From the NCBI GenBank assembly GCA_963842155.1, contig CAWJFP010000004.1, forward strand, positions 62,001 through 126,000: a stretch of DNA of 64,000 bases, read 5' to 3'. Position numbers and translations under genes: made by a program. This DNA comes from CAWJFP01 sp963842155 (GTDB lineage: Bacteria; Pseudomonadota; Alphaproteobacteria; JACZXZ01). The notes under the pieces are model-generated. The model saw only the letters and a list, made by a program, of their open reading frames with translations. It was not told where the DNA came from and searched no databases. Positions within the stretch are counted from its first letter, which is position 1, and the number at the start of each line of letters is the position of its first letter. This document shows positions 32,705-40,675 of this stretch, one piece after another.

Positions 32705-34533
32705 GCGACAAGGGACAAGGCGCCATCGGCAAGGGCAAGAAGCCGCGGCAGGCTCGCCGTCGCAGCGGGAGCCGCGGCAAGCCGCCCGGTGAGCGCAGCT
32801 TTCGCGGTTTGGGCGTCTCGCCGGGCATTGCCATCGGTCCCGCCCATCTGCGCGAGGCGGGCGCGGTCGAAGTCCCCACCCGCCATCTTCCCGCCGACGC
32901 GATCGAGGCCGAGCGCCAGCGCTTCCACAAGGCCGTCGCGCGCTCGCGCGAGCAGGTGATGCGGCTCAAGGCGAAGTCCTCGGCCGCCTTGACCGGGGCG
33001 GCCGCGGAGGAGATCGGCTATCTGCTCGACGCCCATCTCCAGATGCTGACGGGCTCGCGCCTCGTGCGCGGCGCCGAGCAGCGCATCGTCAAGGAGCGCG
33101 TCAACGCCGAGGCGGCCGTGCAGGCCGAGCTGCAAGCGATCGGCAAGGGCTTCGCGCGCATCGACGACGCCTTCTTCGCGAGCCGCGCCGACGATATCCG
33201 CGAGGTCGGCGCGCGCCTCCTGCGCAACCTGCTGGAGCGGCCCTACCAGGCCTTCTCGGGTCTGCCCGACGACAGCGTGGTGATCGCCGAGGAGCTCACC
33301 CCCGCCGACACGGCGCTGATGGACCCCGAGCGCATTGCGGGCTTCGCCACCGTGCTGGGCGGGCCGGAGAGCCATACCGCGATCATGGCACGCTCGCTCG
33401 GGCTTCCCGCCGTGCTCGGCGTGGGGGGCCTCATCGGCGGCACGGAAGCGGGCACCAGGGTCGTGGTGGACGGCACGGCCGGGATCGTCATCGTCAATCC
33501 GCTGCCCGCGACCCTCGCCGAGTACAAGGAGCGGCAGCGCCAATTCCAGCAGAGCGAGCGCCAGCTCGCGCGGCTCGCGAAGCTGCCGGGCGAGACGCGC
33601 GACGGCGTCACCGTCACGCTCCAGGCCAATATCGAGCTGCCGCGCGAGATCGAGCATGCGCGCGCCGTGGGCGCCGAGGGGATCGGGCTGCTGCGCACCG
33701 AATTCATGTTCATGAACCGCGCCGACCTGCCCGACGAGGAGGAGCAGTACCGCGCGCTGGCCGGGCTCGTCATCGGCATGAAGGGCCGGCCCGTCACCAT
33801 CCGCACACTCGACGTGGGTGGCGACAAGCTGGCCTATTCCTTGGGCGGCCATCTCGGCTCTCCCGCGAACCCGGCCTTGGGCCTGCGCGCCATCCGCCTT
33901 TCCCTCAAGCGCCCGGAGCTCTTGGACGCGCAGCTCGCGGCCATGTTGCGCGCGAGCGCCCATGGGCCGGTGCGCATACTCCTGCCCATGATCGGCTCGG
34001 TCGGCGAGGTGCGCCAGGTGAAGGCCCTGCTCAAGCGCACCGAGACGAGGCTGCGCCGCCAGGGGGTCAAGCTCGGCAAGATGCCGCCCTTGGGCGTGAT
34101 GATCGAGGTTCCGGGGGCGGCGCTCGCGGCCGACGCTCTCGCGCTCGAGAGCGATTTCTTCGCCATCGGCACCAACGACCTCACCATGTACACCCTCGCC
34201 ATCGACCGCTCCGACGATCAGGTGGCGCATCTCTTCAATCCGCTGCACCCGGCGGTGCTGCGCTTGATCCAGTTCGCCACCGGCGCCGCCTTGCGCGCCC
34301 ATATCCCCGTCTGCCTCTGCGGCGAGATGGCGGGCGATCCGCGCTACACCGCCTTGCTGCTCGGCCTCGGCATCCGCGACCTCTCCATGCCGGTGAACGC
34401 GCTGCCGCGCATCAAGCAGCGCATCCGCGCCATCGACATGCGCGACGCGGTGCGGCGCGCCGAGCTCATCATGAATCAATGGGACGCCGGACGCATCGCC
34501 AGCCTGGTCGACGATCCGCAGGCGCTGGCATGA
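32701..34533 (+). CDS. ptsI: PTS enzyme I (phosphoenolpyruvate-protein phosphotransferase)
   Basis: The GTG at 32701 overlaps the HPr stop by 4 nt and gives 610 residues. A basic N-terminal tail of about 30 residues (KKPRQARRRSGSRGK) precedes the EI N-domain (GLGVSPGIAIGPAHL). The active His225 lies in GGPESHTAIMA. The PEP-binding barrel shows GIGLLRTEFMFM and FFAIGTNDLTMYTLA with the catalytic Cys in PVCLCGEMAGD. There is no N-terminal GAF domain, so it is EI-like, not the PtsP type. It starts the HprK/HPr/EIIA phosphorelay. The stop overlaps trpF by 4 nt. Confidence 0.93.
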   Translation: MSDKGQGAIGKGKKPRQARRRSGSRGKPPGERSFRGLGVSPGIAIGPAHLREAGAVEVPTRHLPADAIEAERQRFHKAVARSREQVMRLKAKSSAALTGAAAEEIGYLLDAHLQMLTGSRLVRGAEQRIVKERVNAEAAVQAELQAIGKGFARIDDAFFASRADDIREVGARLLRNLLERPYQAFSGLPDDSVVIAEELTPADTALMDPERIAGFATVLGGPESHTAIMARSLGLPAVLGVGGLIGGTEAGTRVVVDGTAGIVIVNPLPATLAEYKERQRQFQQSERQLARLAKLPGETRDGVTVTLQANIELPREIEHARAVGAEGIGLLRTEFMFMNRADLPDEEEQYRALAGLVIGMKGRPVTIRTLDVGGDKLAYSLGGHLGSPANPALGLRAIRLSLKRPELLDAQLAAMLRASAHGPVRILLPMIGSVGEVRQVKALLKRTETRLRRQGVKLGKMPPLGVMIEVPGAALAADALALESDFFAIGTNDLTMYTLAIDRSDDQVAHLFNPLHPAVLRLIQFATGAALRAHIPVCLCGEMAGDPRYTALLLGLGIRDLSMPVNALPRIKQRIRAIDMRDAVRRAELIMNQWDAGRIASLVDDPQALA

Positions 34534-35195
34534 GCGCCGCGCGCCAGCCTCCGCTCGCGGTCAAGATTTGCGGCGTGAACAGCGCCGAGGCGGCTGCGGC
34601 CGCGGCGGCGGGGGGTGCCGCTTTCATCGGGCTCGTCTTCTACCCGCCCTCGCCGCGCTTTGTGACGCCCGCGGCGGCGAAGCTCGCGGCGCGCGACCTG
34701 CCCGCCGGCGTCAAGCGCGTCGGGCTCTTCGTCGATGCCGAGGACGCGGCGTTCGAGGCGGCGCTCGCGCAAGTCCCGCTCGACCTCCTCCAGCTCCATG
34801 GCGCCGAGAGCCCCGCGCGCGTGAGCGCGCTCAAGCGCCGCTTCGGCCTGCCGGCGATGAAGGCGATCAAGCTCGCCGAAGCGCCGGATTTGCTCGAGGC
34901 GGAACGCTATCTCGCCGTCGCCGACTGGTTGCTGTTCGACGCCAAGCCGCCCGCGGCCATGACTGCGGCCCTCCCCGGCGGCAACGCCTTGCGCTTCGAT
35001 TGGCAGCTCGTCGCCGGGCGGCAATGGCCGCTGCCCTGGATGCTCTCGGGCGGCCTCACGCCTGAGAATGTCGCCGAGGCGGCGCGTATCAGCGGAGCGC
35101 GCGCGGTCGACGTCTCCTCGGGCGTCGAGCGCAGTCCGGGGCAAAAGGATGCGGCCCTCATCGCGGCCTTCCTCGCCGCGGCGCGAGCCCGGTGA
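34530..35195 (+). CDS. trpF: Phosphoribosylanthranilate isomerase
   Basis: A 221-residue (beta/alpha)8 barrel. The catalytic Cys is in VKICGVNSAEAA near the N-terminus and the catalytic Asp is in VGLFVDAEDA. QLHGAESPARV and LSGGLTPENVAEA (phosphate loop) and GVDVSSGVE-like (AVDVSSGVER) are family motifs. It performs the third step from anthranilate in tryptophan synthesis. The ATG at 34530 overlaps the EI stop by 4 nt, so the tryptophan genes are physically joined to the PTS operon. Confidence 0.95.
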   Translation: MSAARQPPLAVKICGVNSAEAAAAAAAGGAAFIGLVFYPPSPRFVTPAAAKLAARDLPAGVKRVGLFVDAEDAAFEAALAQVPLDLLQLHGAESPARVSALKRRFGLPAMKAIKLAEAPDLLEAERYLAVADWLLFDAKPPAAMTAALPGGNALRFDWQLVAGRQWPLPWMLSGGLTPENVAEAARISGARAVDVSSGVERSPGQKDAALIAAFLAAARAR

Positions 35196-35686
35196 GCGCG
35201 GTGGCCAAGACGGCGGCGATCCCCGGCCTGAGGCGCGCCCGCGCCGAGGACGCACCCGCGATCAAGGCGCTCGTGCGTCGCGCCTACGGGAAATATCTCG
35301 CGCGTATCGGCCGCGAGCCCCGGCCCATGCAAGCGGATTATGGCCGGGCCATCGCGAGCCATCAGCTCTGGGTGGTCGAAGCCGGCGACGGCGCAGCCGA
35401 TGGAGCCCTGCGCGCCGTGCTCGAGCTCGTCCCTTCGGGGGATTATCTCCTGGTCGAGAACATCGCCGTCGACCCCGAGGCGCAACGCGGTGGCCTCGGC
35501 CGCGCGCTGATGGGCTTCGCCGAGGCCGAGGCGCGCCGGCAATCATTCCCTGAGCTGAGGCTCTACACCAACGAGCGTTTTGGCGAGAACCTCGCCTTCT
35601 ACGGCAGGCTCGGCTATAGCGAGACCCATCGCGAGCCGCTCGGCGACACGCTGCTCGTGCACATGTCGAAGCTGCTGGAGGGATGA
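35192..35686 (+). CDS. GNAT family N-acetyltransferase
   Basis: A 164-residue protein starting at GTG 35192, which overlaps the trpF stop by 4 nt. The acetyl-CoA site shows VENIAVDPEAQRGGLGRALM, the GNAT motif A (Q/R-x-x-G-x-G/A), followed by LRLYTNERFGENLAFYGRLGY. It is inserted between trpF and trpB, which are neighbours in most relatives, and a 99-nt gap separates it from the chosen trpB start. The substrate is unknown. Confidence 0.85.
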   Translation: MSAVAKTAAIPGLRRARAEDAPAIKALVRRAYGKYLARIGREPRPMQADYGRAIASHQLWVVEAGDGAADGALRAVLELVPSGDYLLVENIAVDPEAQRGGLGRALMGFAEAEARRQSFPELRLYTNERFGENLAFYGRLGYSETHREPLGDTLLVHMSKLLEG

Positions 35687-35785
35687 GACCCGCCCGCCCT
35701 TTGACCTTTGCGGATGCTTATGCTTCATTCCGGCCGCCCTCGCGGCGCAAATTCCGGACGGCGCCGCGAGGCGGAGCCCAAGCCC

Positions 35786-36997
35786 ATGCCAAGCCTGAAC
35801 ACCTATCGCGCGGGGCCCGACGAGCGCGGCCATTTCGGCCTTTATGGCGGCCGCTACGTCGCCGAGACCTTGATGCCGCTCGTGCTCGAGCTCGAGCGCG
35901 CCTATGAGGCGGCGAAGCGCGACCCCGCCTTCCAGGCCGAGCTCGACCATTACCTCGCCGACTATGTCGGACGGCCGAGCCCGCTCACCTTGGCGGCGCG
36001 CCTCACCGCCCATTGGGGCGGCGCGCGCATCTATCTGAAGCGTGAGGAGCTCAACCACACCGGCGCGCACAAGATCAACAATTGCATGGGGCAGATCCTG
36101 CTCGCCCGCCGCATGGGCAAGCGCCGCATCATTGCCGAGACGGGTGCCGGCCAGCATGGCGTGGCGACGGCGACCGTCGCGGCGCTCTTCGGCCTGCCCT
36201 GCATCGTCTATATGGGCGCGGTCGACATGGAGCGGCAGCGCCCCAACGTCTTCCGCATGCGGCTCCTGGGCGCCGAGGTGCGGCCGGTGACCTCCGGCGC
36301 CGCCACGCTCAAGGACGCCATGAACGAGGCGCTGCGCGACTGGGTCGCCAATGTCGAGGACACTTTCTACATCATCGGCACGGTCGCGGGCCCGCATCCC
36401 TACCCCGCCATGGTGCGCGACTTCCAGTCCGTGATCGGCACGGAGACGCGCCGGCAGATGCTGGAGGCGGAGGGCCGCCTTCCCGACACGCTCGTCGCCT
36501 GCATCGGCGGCGGCTCGAACGCGCTCGGGCTCTTCCATCCTTTCCTCGACGAGCCCGCCGTGCGCCTCGTCGGAGTCGAGGCCGCGGGCGAGGGCCTGGA
36601 GACGGGCCGCCATGCCGCCTCGCTCACCGGCGGCGCGCCGGGCGTGCTGCACGGCAACCGCACCTATCTTTTGCAGGACGCCGACGGTCAGATCGCCGAA
36701 GCCCATTCCATCTCGGCCGGCCTCGACTATCCCGGCGTCGGTCCCGAGCATGCCTGGCTGCGCGATGCGGGCCGCGTCGACTATGTTTCGGCGACGGACC
36801 ACGAAGCGCTCGAGGCGTTCAAGCTCTGCGCCCGCCTCGAAGGCATCATCCCCGCCCTCGAGCCCGCCCATGCGCTGGCCTATCTTGCCAAGCTAGCTCC
36901 CACCCTGCCGGCCGAGCATCTCGTCGTGCTTTGCCTCTCGGGCCGCGGCGACAAGGACATCTTCACCGTGGCGGAAGCGCTCGGGGCTTCGCTGTGA
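35786..36997 (+). CDS. trpB: Tryptophan synthase beta chain
   Basis: A 403-residue PLP enzyme. The ATG at 35786 (MPSLNTYRAGPDERGHFGLYGG) fits the family start; an upstream in-frame ATG at 35708 adds unrelated residues. PLP forms a Schiff base with Lys96 in HTGAHKINN. The phosphate-binding glycine loop is CIGGGSNALGLF, and GAGQHGVATATV lines the active site. It joins indole with serine to make tryptophan, as an alpha2beta2 complex with TrpA. The stop overlaps trpA by 4 nt. Confidence 0.97.
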   Translation: MPSLNTYRAGPDERGHFGLYGGRYVAETLMPLVLELERAYEAAKRDPAFQAELDHYLADYVGRPSPLTLAARLTAHWGGARIYLKREELNHTGAHKINNCMGQILLARRMGKRRIIAETGAGQHGVATATVAALFGLPCIVYMGAVDMERQRPNVFRMRLLGAEVRPVTSGAATLKDAMNEALRDWVANVEDTFYIIGTVAGPHPYPAMVRDFQSVIGTETRRQMLEAEGRLPDTLVACIGGGSNALGLFHPFLDEPAVRLVGVEAAGEGLETGRHAASLTGGAPGVLHGNRTYLLQDADGQIAEAHSISAGLDYPGVGPEHAWLRDAGRVDYVSATDHEALEAFKLCARLEGIIPALEPAHALAYLAKLAPTLPAEHLVVLCLSGRGDKDIFTVAEALGASL

Positions 36998-37896
36998 GCA
37001 AATCGGCCGCGAGCAAGCCGCGAGACCGGCACCCGGCGGGCCCGCGGCCGGCAGGCGAGCGAATCACGCGCCGCTTCGCCGCCCTCGCGGCCGCGGACAA
37101 GGCAGGGCTCGTCACCTTCGTCATGGCGGGCGATCCCGACCAGGAGAGCTCGCTGGCGCTCCTCCGCGGCCTGCCGGCGGCGGGCGCCGATCTGATCGAG
37201 CTCGGCATGGCTTTCTCCGATCCCATGGCGGACGGACCCGCTATCCAGGCCGCAGGGCTCCGCGCGCTGCGCTGGGGCGCCACGCTTCGCCGCACGCTTG
37301 CGCTGGTCGCGGAATTCCGCGCGGCGGACGACGAGACGCCCATCGTGCTGATGGGCTATTACAACCCGATCTATCGCCATGGACCAGCCGAATTCGCGCG
37401 CGATGCGGCCAAGGCCGGGGTCGATGGACTCATCATCGTCGATCTGCCGCCCGAGGAGGAGGCCGAGCTGCGGCCCCTCGCCGAGGCGGCCGGCATCGCC
37501 TTCATCCGGCTCGTGGCGCCCACCACCGGCGAGGCGCGGCTTCGGAGCTTGCTCGCGGGCGCCATGGGCTTCGTCTACTACATCGCCATCACGGGCGTGA
37601 CCGGCACGCGCGCGGCACCCCTGGCCGAGGTGCGCAACGCGGTCGCGCGGCTGCGCAAGCGGACATCGCTCCCCATCGCCGTCGGCTTCGGCATCAAGAC
37701 GCCCGAGGACGCGGCCGGCATCGCGCGCGCGGCCGACGCCGCCGTGGTCGGCTCGGCCCTCGTGCAGGCCGTGGCCGAGCGGCTCGACGAGCATGGGCGC
37801 CCGCGCGCGGGGCTGGTGGCCGAGCTGCTCGATCTCGTCGGCCGCCTGGCGAAGGCGGTGCATGGCGCGCGGGCGCGCGAGGGAGCTCCCTCGTGA
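36994..37896 (+). CDS. trpA: Tryptophan synthase alpha chain
   Basis: A 300-residue barrel with about 25 extra basic N-terminal residues. It starts at GTG 36994 overlapping the trpB stop. Catalytic residues are visible: the Glu in DLIELGMAFSDPMADGP and the Asp in GLIIVDLPPEE. GFVYYIAITGVTG and IAVGFGIKTPEDA bind the phosphate. It splits indole-3-glycerol phosphate to indole, which passes to TrpB. The last residues overlap accD by 4 nt. Confidence 0.97.
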   Translation: MSKSAASKPRDRHPAGPRPAGERITRRFAALAAADKAGLVTFVMAGDPDQESSLALLRGLPAAGADLIELGMAFSDPMADGPAIQAAGLRALRWGATLRRTLALVAEFRAADDETPIVLMGYYNPIYRHGPAEFARDAAKAGVDGLIIVDLPPEEEAELRPLAEAAGIAFIRLVAPTTGEARLRSLLAGAMGFVYYIAITGVTGTRAAPLAEVRNAVARLRKRTSLPIAVGFGIKTPEDAAGIARAADAAVVGSALVQAVAERLDEHGRPRAGLVAELLDLVGRLAKAVHGARAREGAPS

Positions 37897-38810
37897 ACTG
37901 GCTCACCAATTTCGTCCGCCCGCGCATCCGCGCACTGGTGCAGAAGACGGACGTCCCCGACAAGCTTTGGAGCAAATGCGCGCAATGCGGCCAGATGATC
38001 TATAGCCGCGAGCTCGAGGCGGCCTTCTTCGTCTGCCCCCATTGCGGCCATCATATGCGCCTGCCCGCCGATCAGCGCCTCGCCATGCTGTTCGACGAGG
38101 GCCAGTATCACAAGATCGAGCTGCCCAAGGTGCCCGTCGACCCGCTGCGCTTCCGCGACCGCAAGCGATATGCCGACCGGCTCAAGGAGGCGCAGGCCAA
38201 GACCGGACTCGACGACGCCATCGTCGTGGCCCATGGCAAGCTCGGCGGCTTGCCGCTGGTGGCGGCGGTATTCGAGTTCGAGTTCCAGGGCGGCTCGATG
38301 GGCATGGCTGTGGGCGAGGCCATCGTGGCGGCCGGGCGGCTCGCTGTGCTGCAGCAGGCGGCTCTCGTCGTCGTCCCCGCCTCGGGCGGCGCGCGCATGC
38401 AGGAGGGCATCCTCTCCCTCATGCAGATGCCGCGAACGGTGATCGCGGTGCAGGAGCTGCGCGAGGCCAGGCTCCCTTACATCGTCATCCTCACCGACCC
38501 CACGACCGGCGGCGTCTCCGCCTCGCTCGCCATGCTGGGCGACATCGCCATCGCCGAGCCGGCGGCGGTGATCGGCTTCGCCGGCGCGCGCGTGATCGAG
38601 GAGACCATCAAGGAGACGCTACCCGAGGGCTTCCAGCGCGCCGAATATCTGCTCGAGCACGGCATGGTGGACATGGTGGTGCCGCGCAAGGAGCTGCGCG
38701 CGACGCTGGTCCGCGTGCTGGGCCTGCTGATGAATCGGCGGCCGCCCGCGCCCGTCGTCTCGCTCGCGGGCGCGGCCGCCGCGGCGAAGGGGCCAAGCCC
38801 TGGCGAGTGA
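37893..38810 (+). CDS. accD: Acetyl-CoA carboxylase carboxyltransferase subunit beta
   Basis: A 305-residue protein from GTG 37893. The N-terminal zinc ribbon has two CxxC pairs (KCAQCG and CPHCG at about residues 29-51). The carboxyltransferase core includes GGSMGMAVGEAIV, VPASGGARMQEG and TGGVSASLAMLGDIAIAEP, which bind the CoA and biotin groups. With AccA it transfers carboxyl from biotin to acetyl-CoA, the first step of fatty-acid synthesis. trpA and folC flank it, as is usual in proteobacteria. Confidence 0.97.
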   Translation: MNWLTNFVRPRIRALVQKTDVPDKLWSKCAQCGQMIYSRELEAAFFVCPHCGHHMRLPADQRLAMLFDEGQYHKIELPKVPVDPLRFRDRKRYADRLKEAQAKTGLDDAIVVAHGKLGGLPLVAAVFEFEFQGGSMGMAVGEAIVAAGRLAVLQQAALVVVPASGGARMQEGILSLMQMPRTVIAVQELREARLPYIVILTDPTTGGVSASLAMLGDIAIAEPAAVIGFAGARVIEETIKETLPEGFQRAEYLLEHGMVDMVVPRKELRATLVRVLGLLMNRRPPAPVVSLAGAAAAAKGPSPGE

Positions 38811-38829
38811 CGCCGTCCTGAAGCGGCTG

Positions 38830-40083
38830 ATGGCGCTCCATCCCAAGGCGATCGATCTCTCCTTGGGGCGCATCGAGCGGCTGCTCTCCGCTCTCGGCCA
38901 TCCCGAGCGCGAGATCGCCCCGACGGTGCATGTGGCGGGAACAAACGGCAAGGGCTCGACCGTCGCCTTCCTGCGCGCGATCCTGGAGGCGGCGGGCTAC
39001 CGCGTCCAGGCCTATACCTCGCCCCATCTCGTCCGCTTCGCCGAGCGTATCCGCCTCGCCGACGGCATCATCGCGGAGGGCCGGCTCAAGGCGCTGCTCG
39101 AGGAATGCGAGCGGGCCAATCGCGGGGCGCCCATCACCTTCTTCGAGATCACCACCGCGGCCGCCTTCCTTGCTTTCGCGCGCGAGAAGGCCGACGCCTT
39201 GCTGCTCGAGGTCGGGCTCGGCGGCAGGCTCGATGCCACCAACGTGGTGACGCGGCCGGCGCTTTGCGCCATCACGCCGGTCTCGATCGACCATGTCGAT
39301 TATCTCGGCCCGACGATCGAGGCGATTGCGGCCGAGAAGGCCGGCATCCTGAAAGCGGGGGTTCCCGCCTTGCTCGGGCCGCAGGCGCCTGCGGCGCTCG
39401 CCGTGATCGAGCAAGCGGCGGCGCGGATCGCAGCGCCCCTCTACCGCCACGGCGTCGATTGGACGGCGAAGCCCTGCGCGCGCGGCCTCGCCTTTCGGGG
39501 GCGGCGCTGGTCGCTCGATCTGCCGCCGCCCGGCCTTCTGGGCGCCCATCAATATGACAATGCCGGCCTGGCGATCGCCGCCGCGGAGCAACTCGAGCAG
39601 TTCCGCATCGCGCCCGAGGCGGTTGCCGCCGGTCTCAAGGCGGTCGAATGGCCGGCGCGGCTGCAGCGCCTCGAGCGCGGGCCGCTGGTCGCGGCGCTAC
39701 CGGGGCCGGGCTGGGAGCTTTGGCTCGATGGCGGCCATAATCCCGCCGGCGCCGAGGCGCTTGCCCGCCAGGCGCAAGCCTGGCAAGACCGCCCGCTCGG
39801 GCTGATCTTCGGCATGCTGCGATCGAAGGACGCCGTGGGCTTCCTCAAGCCCCTGGCCCGCCATGCGCGGGCCATTCGCGTGGTGGCCGTGCCGGGCCAG
39901 CCCAATGCCTTGTCGCTCGAGGAGGAGGTCGAGCTGGCGCGCGGGGTGGGCATGGCGACCGAGTCGGCGCCCTCGCTGCTCGAGGGCCTACGCGCATTGG
40001 CCGCAACGCTCGGCCAGCCCGCGCGCATCCTCATCTGCGGCTCGCTTTATCTCGCGGGTACGGTGCTGGAGGACAACGGGTAG
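38830..40083 (+). CDS. folC: Bifunctional folylpolyglutamate / dihydrofolate synthase
   Basis: From ATG 38830 the product is 417 residues. The Mur-ligase-type ATP loop is VHVAGTNGKGSTVAFL; FFEITTAAAFLAF and LLLEVGLGGRLDATNVV are FolC signatures, and the C-terminal domain has WLDGGHNPAGAEAL. Related proteins usually have about 10 residues before this Met resembling the in-frame upstream ASDAVLKRL. The only nearby in-frame start-like codon is CTG 38800, which has AAGGGG 7 nt before it, so translation may start there, inside accD. It adds glutamate to folates. Confidence 0.95.
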   Translation: MALHPKAIDLSLGRIERLLSALGHPEREIAPTVHVAGTNGKGSTVAFLRAILEAAGYRVQAYTSPHLVRFAERIRLADGIIAEGRLKALLEECERANRGAPITFFEITTAAAFLAFAREKADALLLEVGLGGRLDATNVVTRPALCAITPVSIDHVDYLGPTIEAIAAEKAGILKAGVPALLGPQAPAALAVIEQAAARIAAPLYRHGVDWTAKPCARGLAFRGRRWSLDLPPPGLLGAHQYDNAGLAIAAAEQLEQFRIAPEAVAAGLKAVEWPARLQRLERGPLVAALPGPGWELWLDGGHNPAGAEALARQAQAWQDRPLGLIFGMLRSKDAVGFLKPLARHARAIRVVAVPGQPNALSLEEEVELARGVGMATESAPSLLEGLRALAATLGQPARILICGSLYLAGTVLEDNG

Positions 40084-40103
40084 GGGAGCGCGATTCCAGG
40101 ACC

Positions 40104-40161
40104 GCGCGAGCCGTACGATGGATTACGGATAGCAAGGCTCGCTACTCGGAAAGGCTCGCGC
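40104..40161 (+). terminator. Possible terminator between folC and trxA
   Basis: GCGCGAGCC at 40104-40112 is the exact complement of GGCTCGCGC at 40153-40161, which is followed by TTTT. The 40-nt loop is long, and AAGGCTCGC also occurs twice inside, so folding is ambiguous. The position between the convergent folC and trxA genes suits a terminator. Confidence 0.35.
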
Positions 40162-40219
40162 TTTTCCGGGGCTCGCCTAAGCTTCCGGAATGACAATCGA
40201 TAGGATGCCGACTGGGTCG

Positions 40220-40552
40220 TCAGATCACCGACTGGACCCATTCATAGAGCTTGCTCTTGGGCAGGCTGCCGACCTTCATCGCCGCCACCTGGCCGTCCTT
40301 GAAGAGCATGAGGGTGGGAATGCCGCGCACGCCGTATTTCTGCGGCGTGGTGGGGTTCTCGTCGATATTGAGCTTGGCGACCGTGACCTTGCCGCCCAGA
40401 TCCTTGGCGAGCTCGTCGAGGAAGGGGGCGATCTGGCGGCAGGGGCCGCACCACTCGGCCCAGAAATCGACCAGCACCGGGGAAGAGGCCTTCAAGACGT
40501 CGCTGTCGAAGGTCGCATCGGAAACCTTGGTGGTGTTCGCGGTCGTGCTCAT
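40220..40552 (-). CDS. trxA: Thioredoxin
   Basis: A 110-residue thioredoxin with the redox site W34-C-G-P-C38 (FWAEWCGPCRQ), the buried Asp in PVLVDFWAEW and the cis-Pro in RGIPTLML. It reduces protein disulfides and serves ribonucleotide reductase in the cytoplasm. It is on the minus strand downstream of addA but has its own promoter at 40625-40654, and lies convergent with folC. Confidence 0.97.
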   Translation of the reverse strand: MSTTANTTKVSDATFDSDVLKASSPVLVDFWAEWCGPCRQIAPFLDELAKDLGGKVTVAKLNIDENPTTPQKYGVRGIPTLMLFKDGQVAAMKVGSLPKSKLYEWVQSVI

Positions 40553-40624
40553 TTGCTCAACCCCTTCTTGTTGTCGCTTCCTCGTTGGCCGCCCGGCGCC
40601 CGTCTTAAAGAGCGGTCAAAGGGG

Positions 40625-40654
40625 AATCTAGGGTCTGCCCTTCCCCCAGGTCAA
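40625..40654 (-). promoter_or_regulatory. Sigma-70-type promoter for trxA
   Basis: On the minus strand TTGACC (plus 40649-40654) and TAGATT (plus 40625-40630) are separated by 18 bases, about 72 nt before the trxA start. The -35 box differs from consensus by one base. Confidence 0.5.
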
Positions 40655-40675
40655 GGAGGGCGCCGGCGCAATCGA

